A program made the position numbers and the translations under genes. From Ramlibacter pinisoli (GTDB lineage Bacteria; Pseudomonadota; Gammaproteobacteria; Burkholderiales; Burkholderiaceae_C), in NCBI RefSeq assembly GCF_009758015.1, contig NZ_WSEL01000009.1, positions 1,227,501 through 1,291,500 of the forward strand: a DNA stretch of 64,000 nucleotides, written 5' to 3'. This document shows positions 56,628-64,000 of the stretch, piece after piece. Every line of letters begins with the position of its first letter. Within the stretch, counting starts at the first letter, position 1. The notes below the pieces were generated by a model, which was not told where the DNA came from, made no database searches, and was given only the letters and a program-made list of their open reading frames with translations.

Positions 56628-58010
56628 TCAAGGCGAAGTCGACGTCGTTCCCGTGTCCCGCGCGATCTGCTCCCGCACGTAGGCCACGTGCTGGCGCAGC
56701 GTGTACACGCGGTCCGACAGCTCCAGCGGGAACCGCGCGTGCGCGATGTCGCGCTCGATGCGATCGAGCTCCTTGCTCGCCGCGCGCCGATCGGCCTCGT
56801 TCAGCGTGCGTGACGTGAGCTCCTCCTCGAGGAACTTCAGCTCGCCGTAGCGGCGGAACAGCCGCGACTGCCGGCGCCACGCGATGACCTCCGGCAGGAG
56901 CCGTCCGAGCGGAAACAGGATCGCCGCGAACGGCAGCAGCACCAGCAGCAGCCGCTGCACGTAGTTGGCCATCCAGAACGGCAGGTAGCTCTGCAGGAAC
57001 GGAGGGCCGTTCCGGAAGTAGCGCTCGGCGGTGTCTGACAGCGCGAAGTCGGTGACGCGCGGGTTCGGAAACTGGCCCTGCTGCTCCAGGAGGCCGGCCG
57101 TCTGGTGCACCCGCTGCGCCGCCTCCAGGAGCAGATAGGCCAGGGCCGGGTGCAGGTCCTCGCGCACGACGAGGTTGGCATGGGTCGCGAGCAGCGCGAC
57201 GTCGCGCGGCGGCAGGTCGCGGGCCGGGTCCACCGAGCCGCGCTTCAGGCTCACCGTTTGCAGATACCCGAAGCGGCGCGCGAGACCTTCCACGTGGTCG
57301 AGCGACGCCAGCCTGATCGCGGGGTCGACCAGCAGGCGCTGCACGGCCGGGGCCGCCGGCCCGGCAACGATGAAGGCGGCGTCGATCTCGTGGCGCTGCA
57401 GCTTCTCGGCGGCCGCCATGCCGCTGTCGGCGGTGAGGACCGTGCCGTCGCGCGCACTGCGGGTGCCGTCGCCCGCGCCCACATCCATGCCGTAGGCCTG
57501 CAACAGGTCGACCGCCAGCTGGAGGTTGCCGCTGCCGGGCAGGCCGACCGCGATGCGCTTGCCGGCGAGCGCCCGCAGGCCGTGCGTGACGTCGACGGTG
57601 TGCGTGAAGATCCACACCGGCTCGAACGCGACGTTCGCCAACGCGCGCAGGGGCAATTCCTCCGGCGCCGCACCGGCCGACGGCGGGCCGATCCCGCCCT
57701 GCACGAACGCCACCGACACGGCGTCGTTCCGCAGCCGCTGGACGTTCTCGATGCTTCCGGCGCTGGTCCGCAACTCAAGTTGCACGCCGTTGGCGGCCAG
57801 GAGCCGCTGGTACCGCAGTCCGGCCAGGTGGTAGGCGCCGTCCTCGGGGCCGGTGCTCATCACGAGCGAGCGCGGCGGCAGCGGGCTCAGGCGGCCGACC
57901 ACCAGGAACAGCAGCAACCCCAGCGCGATGGCGAAACCGCACAGCCAGCGCCACAGCGGGCGGCTGTGCGGTGGCGCGCCCTCCACATGCGCCGTCAGGA
58001 GCGGCTTCAC
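56628..58010 (-). CDS. TAXI-family TRAP-type binding protein with membrane anchors
   Basis: A 460-residue protein. An N-terminal membrane segment (about 22-42) precedes a TAXI-type solute-binding domain (about 48-330: VMSTGPEDGAYHLAG, LELRTSAGSIENVQRL, VAFVQGG, GKRIAVGLPGSGNLQLA). A second membrane segment (about 350-380) and a charged coiled-coil tail (about 390-450) follow. Most TAXI proteins are free periplasmic proteins of about 330 residues, so this is a tethered, extended form. No TRAP permease gene is in the window, and it could serve a sensory or scaffold role. Confidence 0.85.
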   Translation of the reverse strand: MKPLLTAHVEGAPPHSRPLWRWLCGFAIALGLLLFLVVGRLSPLPPRSLVMSTGPEDGAYHLAGLRYQRLLAANGVQLELRTSAGSIENVQRLRNDAVSVAFVQGGIGPPSAGAAPEELPLRALANVAFEPVWIFTHTVDVTHGLRALAGKRIAVGLPGSGNLQLAVDLLQAYGMDVGAGDGTRSARDGTVLTADSGMAAAEKLQRHEIDAAFIVAGPAAPAVQRLLVDPAIRLASLDHVEGLARRFGYLQTVSLKRGSVDPARDLPPRDVALLATHANLVVREDLHPALAYLLLEAAQRVHQTAGLLEQQGQFPNPRVTDFALSDTAERYFRNGPPFLQSYLPFWMANYVQRLLLVLLPFAAILFPLGRLLPEVIAWRRQSRLFRRYGELKFLEEELTSRTLNEADRRAASKELDRIERDIAHARFPLELSDRVYTLRQHVAYVREQIARDTGTTSTSP

Positions 58011-58112
58011 GCGCGGATTGTCAGCGCGTCGCCGGCCCCTGCGACATTGGACCTAGGGCTGATGTGTGCCGGGCAGGTCGGTCATCCGTTTCGCACCGAC
58101 CCGTGTTCGCTG

Positions 58113-58137
58113 GATGCCGGGTCAAGCCCGGCATGAC
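58113..58137. repeat. Single REP-like palindrome
   Basis: One 25-bp ATGCCGGG-TCAAG-CCCGGCAT type element followed by GAC, between two same-strand genes. It is identical in core to those at 19474, 56099 and 56224. Confidence 0.8.
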
Positions 58138-58177
58138 TGGCTCAGCCCGGCGACGCTGCGCGCGCCGGCCTCGCCAT

Positions 58178-59422
58178 TCACTTGCCGAACAGGCCGGCCA
58201 CGTGCTGCCAGGCGCGCAGCATCAGGCCCGAGCGTTCCACGTCGGCCTGCGCGACGAGCGGGGCTTCGGCCACCGGCTTGCCGTTGGACGTGGCCACCAC
58301 CTTGCCGATCACGGCACCCTTGGCCACCGGCGCCTCCACGCCCGGCTTGAGCTCCACCGAGGTCTGCACTTGCTGGCCGCGCGGCACCGTCAGCGTCCAG
58401 GGCGCTCCCAGTCCGGCGGCGACGGTGTCCGCCTTGCCGAAGCTGACCTTCGCCGTCCCGACCACCGCGTCCGGCTGGATCGGCGTGGCCTTCTCGAAGT
58501 TGCCGAAGCCCCAGCCGAGCAGCGCCCGCGACTGGTCGGCACGCGCCTGGGGGCTGTTGGTGTTGAGGATGACGGAGATCAGGCGCATCCCGTTGCGCTT
58601 GGACGAGGTCACCAGGCAATAGCCCGCCTCCTCGGTGTGGCCGGTCTTCAGGCCATCGACGCTGGGATCGGTGTAGAGCAGCGCGTTGCGGTTGCCCTGC
58701 TTGATGCCGTTGTACTTGAACTCGCGCTCCGCGTAGATCGGGTAGTAGTCGGCACTGTCGCGGATGATCGCGCGCGCCAGGATGGCGAGGTCGCGGGCGG
58801 ACGACTTGTGCGCCGGGTCGGGCAGGCCCGTGGGATTCACGAAATGCGTGTGCGTCATGCCCAGGCGCTGGGCCTCGGCGTTCATCAGCTTGGCAAAGCC
58901 CTCCTCGGAGCCCGCCATGTGCTCGGCAATGGCCTTGGACGCGTCGTTGCCCGACTGGATGACGATGCCGCGCAGGATGTCGATGACGGTGGCCTGGCTG
59001 TTGAGCGGCAGGTACATGCACGACTCGGTGCCCGAACCCCGGCACCAGGCGTTCTGGCTGACCGACACCAGGTCGGTCTGCTTGAGCTTGCCGGAGCGAA
59101 GCGCCTGCTCGACCAGGTAGCTGGTCATCATCTTCGTCAGCGATGCCGGCGGCAGCGGTTCGTCGGGGTTGGCCGAGGCGAGCACCTGGCCGGAGTCGAA
59201 GTCCATCAGCAGCCATGCCTTGGCAGGCAGTGCGGGCGGGCCGCCGGCCACGGCGCTCTCGCCGGCCAGGGGGGCCGGTGCGGGCGCGGCGGCCGCGGAC
59301 TTCTTGTGGGCGGCGGACTTGGCGGTGTGGTGGGGAGCCGCGAAGGACGGCGCGGTGGGAATGAGGGCGCCCACGGCGATGGCGAGGACGGCCGGGAGGA
59401 TCGAGAGACTCTTGGTTTCCAT
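58178..59422 (-). CDS. D-alanyl-D-alanine carboxypeptidase (PBP5/6 type)
   Basis: A 414-residue periplasmic penicillin-binding protein. The signal peptide ends near APSFA, then comes a Lys/Ala/Pro-rich linker. Catalytic motifs are SLTK (within PPASLTKMMTSY), SGN (VIQSGNDASKA) and KTG (DGLKTGHTEEAGYC). A C-terminal PBP5-like beta domain (about 300-400) and an amphipathic end helix (LRAWQHVAGLFGK) would anchor it to the inner membrane. It trims the terminal D-Ala from peptidoglycan stems. An in-frame start at 59470 is possible; 59422 gives the best leader. Confidence 0.94.
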   Translation of the reverse strand: METKSLSILPAVLAIAVGALIPTAPSFAAPHHTAKSAAHKKSAAAAPAPAPLAGESAVAGGPPALPAKAWLLMDFDSGQVLASANPDEPLPPASLTKMMTSYLVEQALRSGKLKQTDLVSVSQNAWCRGSGTESCMYLPLNSQATVIDILRGIVIQSGNDASKAIAEHMAGSEEGFAKLMNAEAQRLGMTHTHFVNPTGLPDPAHKSSARDLAILARAIIRDSADYYPIYAEREFKYNGIKQGNRNALLYTDPSVDGLKTGHTEEAGYCLVTSSKRNGMRLISVILNTNSPQARADQSRALLGWGFGNFEKATPIQPDAVVGTAKVSFGKADTVAAGLGAPWTLTVPRGQQVQTSVELKPGVEAPVAKGAVIGKVVATSNGKPVAEAPLVAQADVERSGLMLRAWQHVAGLFGK

Positions 59423-59822
59423 TGCGTTCTTAGGCTGAGCGGGGATTGTCGCGGAACGTGCGTCCATGTCCCCCGGCAACCCATGCTGAGCCAGGCCTCT
59501 CGCCGATCGATGGATTCGGCCTGCGCGTGCTGCATCTCTGTCACGTGGCGTGAACTTTTCGATGGCGGCCGCCCCTTCGAGCCACAAAAACAACTCCTGG
59601 CGGGATCCGATGGCCCCGGGCAGCGGCGGTGTCCTCGGCGCATTCGTTGGACCGGCTGTTGCCACGTGACCACAGGGCGATTCGCTCACCGCCCGCGCAC
59701 GCCGACGCGGCAATGGGACCTTGGTCCACTGTCGGCCCCTCCCCTGGCGTCCGAGCATCGTCGCCCCTCGGCGGGAATCCGGACCGCCGCCTCCTTGTCA
59801 CTGCTGCGCCAGAGGAGATGCC
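59423..59822. other. Intergenic region between divergent envelope genes
   Basis: 400 bp between the carboxypeptidase and DUF937-OmpA genes. It must contain both promoters; no strong -35/-10 pair, dyad or repeat was identified. Frames that cross it translate antisense or non-coding DNA. Confidence 0.4.
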
Positions 59823-61073
59823 ATGGCCATCAATCTCATCGAACTCGTGTCGAGCGCCATCACGCCCGATGCCGTGCAGGGGATTTCGCGCGTGCTCGGG
59901 GAATCCGATTCCGCCGTGCAGAAGGGCATCGCAGCCTTGGTGCCCAACCTGCTGGGCGGCATGGCCGCCAAGGCATCCACGCCCTCGGGGGCCGCCGGCC
60001 TGCTCGACATGATCAGCGGCTCGGGCATGGACGGAACGTCCGGAGGCATCGGCAAGCTGCTCGGTTCGGGCGACTCGAGTGCCTTGCTCCAGCAAGGCGG
60101 CAACCTGCTGGGCGGCCTGTTCGGCGCCGACAGGAGTTCCGGCATTGCCGCGGCCCTCGCAGGCATGACCGGCATGAAGACCGGCAGTGCAAGCAGCCTG
60201 CTGACGATGGCCACGCCCATGGTCCTCGGAGCTCTGAGCCGGTTCTTCACCGAGAAGCGGATGGGAGCCAGCGACGTGGCAGGACTCTTCAAGGAGCAGG
60301 GCCCGTTCCTCGAGGGCAAGCTGGACGACCGGTTGACGTCGGCGATGGGGCTTGGCTCACCGTCTCACCTGCTCTCGGGGCTGGGCGACACGGCGGCGCG
60401 TGCCACCCGTGGCGCGGCTGCCATGGCCGGCACGGCCGGGGCCGGTGTCGCAGCGGCTACGTCCACCCTCGCATCATCCGCGGCCACGCCGTCGGGATCG
60501 CGCTGGATGCCCTGGGCGCTCGTGGCCCTGGTGGCGGCGGTGGTGCTCTGGATGCTTCCACGCTATGGCGCCGACAAGGAGGCGCCAGTCGCCACGGCGC
60601 CGTCGTCCACCGCGACCCCCGCGGCGCCGAGTCCCGCCACCGCCAGGCCTGCAGCCACGACCGTCATGGGTGCGCCGGCGGCCCCCCCCGCGGCAAGCCT
60701 GGTGCCCGCTGCGCCTGCTGCGCCCACTGCCGCCATGGGTGCGGCAGCCGCCACCCTGCCCGCCAAGGTCTACTTCGACACGGGCAAGGCGCAGCTCGGC
60801 CCCGACAGCGCGGCCGTCATCCAGTCGGTGGCGGGCCTGCTGGCCGCCGACCCGACCGCCAGGATCGACATCACCGGGTTCACCGACATGACCGGCGATC
60901 CCTCCGCGAACGTGGAACTGGGCAAGAGGCGCGCGATGGCCGTCCGGGCTGCGCTCGCGTCCGCCGGCGTGGCGTCCGACCGGGTCAGCATGAAGACACC
61001 GATGTCCGTCGAGGGCGGCGCCGGCGACGCCGATGCCGAAGCACGGCGGGTGGAGATCACCGCCGGAAAGTAG
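59823..61073 (+). CDS. DUF937 - transmembrane - OmpA fusion protein
   Basis: A 416-residue protein. The N-terminal DUF937 region (about 1-170) is helical with Gly/Ser/Ala repeats (LLGGLFG, GMTGMKTGSASSLLTMATPMV). A membrane segment (about 222-240: WMPWALVALVAAVVLWML) and an Ala/Pro-rich linker follow. The OmpA-like peptidoglycan-binding domain (about 315-415) has VYFDTGKAQLGPDS and ITGFTDMTGDPSANVELGKRRA. GAGGAG precedes the ATG at 59823. It would sit in the inner membrane with OmpA outside binding the wall and DUF937 in the cytoplasm. Role unknown. Confidence 0.85.
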   Translation: MAINLIELVSSAITPDAVQGISRVLGESDSAVQKGIAALVPNLLGGMAAKASTPSGAAGLLDMISGSGMDGTSGGIGKLLGSGDSSALLQQGGNLLGGLFGADRSSGIAAALAGMTGMKTGSASSLLTMATPMVLGALSRFFTEKRMGASDVAGLFKEQGPFLEGKLDDRLTSAMGLGSPSHLLSGLGDTAARATRGAAAMAGTAGAGVAAATSTLASSAATPSGSRWMPWALVALVAAVVLWMLPRYGADKEAPVATAPSSTATPAAPSPATARPAATTVMGAPAAPPAASLVPAAPAAPTAAMGAAAATLPAKVYFDTGKAQLGPDSAAVIQSVAGLLAADPTARIDITGFTDMTGDPSANVELGKRRAMAVRAALASAGVASDRVSMKTPMSVEGGAGDADAEARRVEITAGK

Positions 61074-61114
61074 ACAAAAGAGTTAGGTGCGGACCCGTGC
61101 CGCCCGGAGCCGGG

Positions 61115-61414
61115 TCACTGCGAGTTGAGCCGTGCGAGGGACCGCCGCTTGCCCGGCGCCGGTGCCCACTCGCGTTGGCCCAGCCCCAGGAACATCGATG
61201 ACACGCCGGCTCGCATCAGGCGCAGCTTGCTGATGCAGTCCCGGATCAGCAGGCGATCGTCCATCGCCCTGGCCCTTTCCTGGGCGCCCAGCTTGTGCCA
61301 GACCCTGGCGGCGCGGCGCCGGGCGGCCAGGAGGTCCTTCAGGTGTTGAAGCAGGAAGGCCTCGTCGTGCGTCACCGATTCCTGCGCGTCGTCTGAACTG
61401 CTTGAATGCCGCAT
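61115..61414 (-). CDS. Small hypothetical protein, helical and basic
   Basis: A 99-residue basic protein with a helical core (DEAFLLQHLKDLLAARRRA, DRLLIRDCISKLRLMRAG). No domain recognised and no signal peptide. AGGGA lies six bases before the ATG. It is convergent with the DUF937-OmpA gene. Confidence 0.55.
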   Translation of the reverse strand: MRHSSSSDDAQESVTHDEAFLLQHLKDLLAARRRAARVWHKLGAQERARAMDDRLLIRDCISKLRLMRAGVSSMFLGLGQREWAPAPGKRRSLARLNSQ

Positions 61415-61592
61415 CCCGTGTCCCTAGGCCTGGACGCAGGGTACGGCGGCGGGCGGCACAGGGTCAACCGATTGGCGCCGCCCTCAGACATTTGGGTGAG
61501 GAGGAAGGCCGCGCCCCTGGCCTGTCGGCCCCGGCGGGCCGTTCGTGGGCGGGCTGCTAAGCTGCGCCGCTCCCAAAGACTTCACAGATGCC

Positions 61593-61973
61593 ATGACTGA
61601 GCCCGCGCCCGAGGGGGCACGACAAGCATTGGCCACCGGATCGTCCGCCCTGCTGGTCGTGACAGTGGCGTTCGCTGGCTGGTGGACATTCGCCACCGAC
61701 GCCGACGCGGGGCTGGTGGCGGGCCTTGCCGGCCCGGCCGTCACCGCCCTGGCGGCTGTCCCCGCACTGGCGGCCAACGCGTCCGGGTCGCTGCGCCTCG
61801 CGCGACGCGCCTACCTGGTCGGCGCCGTGCTGGCGCTCGCTGTCCTGGTGGCCGGCTTCTGGCAGGCCTTCGGGCGCGACACGCCCGAAGGGGGCGACAC
61901 CGAAACCTCGGTGCGTATCGACCCGCACGCGCTTGCCGGGCAGAGGCAGGCCAGGTCCCCGGGCCGGGCCTGA
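61593..61973 (+). CDS. Small membrane protein, unknown
   Basis: A 126-residue protein with three probable membrane segments (about 16-33, 38-58 and 73-93) and a short charged tail. No family recognised. The frame is open from 61545, but Met17 of that frame (61593) begins the plausible protein. It ends 6 bp before the cytochrome gene, so the two are likely cotranscribed, and it could be a membrane partner of the cytochrome. Confidence 0.6.
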   Translation: MTEPAPEGARQALATGSSALLVVTVAFAGWWTFATDADAGLVAGLAGPAVTALAAVPALAANASGSLRLARRAYLVGAVLALAVLVAGFWQAFGRDTPEGGDTETSVRIDPHALAGQRQARSPGRA

Positions 61974-61979
61974 GCCGCC

Positions 61980-62435
61980 ATGGAAGCGGCCCGGGCGCTG
62001 GCCGCGCTAGCGTTCGCCGTGCTGCTGGCTGGCTGCGACCGGCAGCCGGCGTCGTTGTTGCGCCCTGACGACCCGCAGGTGACCGCGCTGGGCGCGACGA
62101 TCTACCAGGCCCGTTGCGCGGCATGCCACGGTGCGCAGCTCGAAGGGCAGCCGAACTGGCGCATGCGCGACGCCGCGGGGCGGTTGCCCGCGCCGCCACA
62201 CGATGCCAGCGGCCACACCTGGCACCACCCGGATGCGGTGCTCGTTGCCATCACGAAGCACGGTGTCGCCCAGGCGGCCGGACTCCAGGAGGACGACACG
62301 GCGATGCCCGCCTTCGACGGCGTGCTCACGGATGCCGAGATCGTTGCCGTGCTGTCGTGGATCAAGGCGCAGTGGCCACGCGCGATCCGCCGGCAGCAGG
62401 ACGAGGTGAACGCGGCGGCGCAGCGGAACCGGTGA
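61980..62435 (+). CDS. Lipoprotein c-type cytochrome
   Basis: A 151-residue monoheme cytochrome c. The leader ends VLLAGC (lipidated Cys19), then the heme motif CAACH (residues 46-50) and a downstream Met in DTAMPAFDGVLTDAEIVAVLSWIK, the likely sixth ligand and C-terminal helix. It is exported and probably anchored to a membrane. It follows the small membrane protein gene by 6 bp. Such proteins relay electrons in the periplasm. Confidence 0.9.
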   Translation: MEAARALAALAFAVLLAGCDRQPASLLRPDDPQVTALGATIYQARCAACHGAQLEGQPNWRMRDAAGRLPAPPHDASGHTWHHPDAVLVAITKHGVAQAAGLQEDDTAMPAFDGVLTDAEIVAVLSWIKAQWPRAIRRQQDEVNAAAQRNR

Positions 62436-62566
62436 GACCGCGGCTGCGGGCGCGGGCATTTCCGTTGGCATGCTTACGCATCTGGTGACATGATCGGGCA
62501 GAGCGCTCCAGCCAGCGCCCGGCTCCGCCGAGACAAGGGGCCGCGACCAGAGAAGACGGAACTCCG

Positions 62567-63739
62567 ATGCGAATCACCCATCTCCACGAAGCAGCTTTCC
62601 CGGTCCAGAGCACCATGCGCAACGCGGTCTTCTCCTTCGCGGAGATGACCACCTCCATCGTTGCCGTCCGGGTCGACCCCGGCAACGGCAAGGCGCCCGT
62701 CACCGGCTTCGCGTTCAACTCCACCGGCCGCTACGCCTGCGGCCAGGCGATGCGCGACCGCTTCTTCCCCCGGCTGCTGCGTGCCGCGCCCGACTCGCTT
62801 CTCGACGACGCCGGCGCACTCGACCCGGCCAAGGCCCGGTCGGTCATGCTGGTGGGCGAGAAGCCCGGCGGGCATGCCGAGCGCTCCATCCCCATCGGCA
62901 CCATCGAGACCGCCTTGTGGGATGCCCTGGGCAAGGCCCAGGGCCTGCCGACCGCCGAGGTGCTGGCGCGGCGCTACCGGAAGCGGCCGATGCAGCAGAA
63001 AGTGTCGGTGTACGTGGGCGGCGGCTGGTACCGCCCCGGCGGGGTTCCGCAGGACGTGGCCGAGGAAATCAGGCGGCACCAGGCCAGCGGCTACACGCAC
63101 GTGAAGATCAAGGTGGGCGGCGCGCCCTTGCAGGAAGATCTGCAGCGCATCGAGTGCGCACTCGGCGTGCTGCCCGACAGCACCCACCTGGCCGTCGATG
63201 CGAATGCCAAGTTCGGCCGCGACGAGGCGCTGGCCTATGCGCGGGCGCTGGCGCCCTACCGGCTGCGCTGGTTCGAGGAGCCGTGCGAACCGAACGACTA
63301 CGGCCTGATGGCCGAACTGGCCGCCGCCTACGCGCCGCCGCTGGCAACCGGCGAAGACCTGTACGGCGCGCAGGACGTCTTCAACCTCGTGCGATTCGGT
63401 GGCTGGCGGCGCGGCCAGGACCTGATCCAGGTCGATCCGCCCCAGTCCTACGGCATGGACGCGTACGCGACGATGGTGCTGGATCTCGAGAAGCAGGGCT
63501 GGGACGCGCGCTGCCACTTCCCGCATGGCGGCAACCAGATGTCGCTGGCCCTGGTGGCCGGGCTGGGCCTGGGCGGGTGCGAAGCCTATCCCGGGGTGTT
63601 CGGTTCGTTCGGGGGCTTCGCCGACGAGACCGTGGTGCAGGACGGCTTCGTGCAGGTGCCGCAGCTGCCCGGCATCGGCTTCGAAGGCCACAACGCGCTG
63701 CACGCCCTCATGACATCGGTCGGCGCGCAACTGCGGTAG
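62567..63739 (+). CDS. Mandelate racemase/enolase-family enzyme, D-tartrate dehydratase-like
   Basis: A 390-residue enolase-superfamily enzyme. The KxK base is in HVKIKVGG (near residue 182), the metal ligands in DANAKF (Asp), WFEEP (Glu) and TGEDL (Glu), and a His in CHFPHGGNQM. Length and motif order match D-tartrate dehydratase of Bradyrhizobium (389 residues), which makes oxaloacetate, but related acid-sugar dehydratases look similar. A downstream MmgE/PrpD gene supports a hydroxy-dicarboxylate pathway. Confidence 0.85.
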   Translation: MRITHLHEAAFPVQSTMRNAVFSFAEMTTSIVAVRVDPGNGKAPVTGFAFNSTGRYACGQAMRDRFFPRLLRAAPDSLLDDAGALDPAKARSVMLVGEKPGGHAERSIPIGTIETALWDALGKAQGLPTAEVLARRYRKRPMQQKVSVYVGGGWYRPGGVPQDVAEEIRRHQASGYTHVKIKVGGAPLQEDLQRIECALGVLPDSTHLAVDANAKFGRDEALAYARALAPYRLRWFEEPCEPNDYGLMAELAAAYAPPLATGEDLYGAQDVFNLVRFGGWRRGQDLIQVDPPQSYGMDAYATMVLDLEKQGWDARCHFPHGGNQMSLALVAGLGLGGCEAYPGVFGSFGGFADETVVQDGFVQVPQLPGIGFEGHNALHALMTSVGAQLR

Positions 63740-63808
63740 CGCCGTCTCGGTGGCTGGCAACAAGCCACCACCATGCGCCCCGATCGATCAGAACCAGCCA
63801 GGAACACG

Positions 63809-64000
63809 ATGAAGAAGACCAAGGACGTCACGATCTCGCCGCTCATGCAAACCCTGTCGGCCTACGTCGCCGGGGCCGTCCGGCGCCCCCTGCCGGCGGC
63901 GGTGCAGGAACGGGCCAAGCACCACCTGCTCGACACGCTCGCGGCCATGGTGTCCGGCGCGCCGCTCCTGCCGGGCCAGCGCGCCATCGCCTTCGCCGCC
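63809..64000 (+). CDS. MmgE/PrpD-family protein, N-terminal part
   Basis: The first 64 residues of a gene that runs out of the window. KTKDVTISPLMQTLSAYVAGA and AKHHLLDTLAAMVSGAPLLPGQRA match the helical N-terminus of the MmgE/PrpD family (2-methylcitrate dehydratase and relatives). AGGA precedes the ATG. It follows the dehydratase-like gene by 69 bp and probably forms an operon with it. Confidence 0.8.
   Translation, partial: MKKTKDVTISPLMQTLSAYVAGAVRRPLPAAVQERAKHHLLDTLAAMVSGAPLLPGQRAIAFAA

Noticed and set aside
57971..61201. Plus-strand open frame of 1076 codons across the carboxypeptidase gene
   Set aside because: Shadow frame; the PBP and DUF937-OmpA genes explain the DNA.

Overview
The window is high-GC DNA packed with genes on both strands. 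It looks like a chromosomal piece of a Burkholderiales (Comamonadaceae-type) betaproteobacterium. The reasons are five Bug-family (TctC-like) solute-binding proteins with no TctA/TctB membrane genes beside them, the many LysR/IclR/GlxA-linked catabolic modules, and REP-like palindromes (ATTGCGGG/CCCGCAAT and ATGCCGGG/CCCGGCAT) in several intergenic gaps. No tRNA, rRNA, insertion sequence, prophage or CRISPR array was seen.

Region 1 (1-14879) is the most distinctive. It holds a type II secretion / type IV pilus-like machine: the GspE C-terminus, three PilM/N/O-like inner-membrane genes, a proline-rich GspC/PilP-like gene, a lipoprotein secretin ending in a cohesin-like domain, three pseudopilins, then GspG and GspF. 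A large secreted Ig-like protein and a lytic transglycosylase are embedded on the other strand. A histidine kinase and a sigma-54-type response regulator close the block. Sequences with exact sigma-54 (-24/-12) geometry precede gspG, the Ig-like gene and, more weakly, the transglycosylase. A 19-bp palindrome lies about 155 bp upstream of the Ig-like promoter. I infer a two-component, RpoN-dependent secretion module that controls its own major pseudopilin and a likely substrate.

Region 2 (15-26 kb) begins with a DUF6869-like gene and a degenerate 25-bp repeat array. It continues with a TauE/SafE exporter divergent from a GlxA-type regulator that share a perfect inverted-repeat operator. Next comes a LysR / PnbB-like lyase / PnbA-like nitroreductase cluster that predicts 4-nitrobenzoate conversion to protocatechuate. 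A cupin, an HxlR/Old Yellow Enzyme pair and several small genes follow.

Region 3 (26-32 kb) is an IclR-governed catabolic operon: Bug, RraA-type aldolase, 2-hydroxyacid dehydrogenase, Bug and SMP-30 lactonase. Region 4 (32-36.5 kb) holds small envelope and accessory genes: PAP2 phosphatase, a TTG-start lipoprotein, a DnaJ-like protein, DUF2200, a GDCCVxC protein and an NlpC/P60 lipoprotein.

Region 5 (36.5-50 kb) has a LysR/DHDPS-like/Bug unit, PutA divergent from an Lrp-type regulator, a gamma-glutamyltransferase/Bug/GAF operon divergent from a LysR gene, and an M48 lipoprotein protease. Region 6 (50-56 kb) has a three-gene soluble redox complex (ferredoxin-like FrdB, NadB/FrdA-like flavoprotein, NuoF-like NADH subunit) divergent from a DASS dicarboxylate transporter. 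This suggests NADH-linked reduction or oxidation of an imported dicarboxylate. Region 7 (56-64 kb) has 125-bp tandem repeats, a small zinc-ribbon gene, a membrane-anchored TAXI-type protein, a D-Ala-D-Ala carboxypeptidase, a DUF937-OmpA fusion, a lipoprotein cytochrome c, a D-tartrate-dehydratase-like enzyme and the start of an MmgE/PrpD gene.

Functional names rest on motifs and remembered family features, not on database searches. Start codons were chosen by ribosome-binding sites, signal peptides and overlaps.
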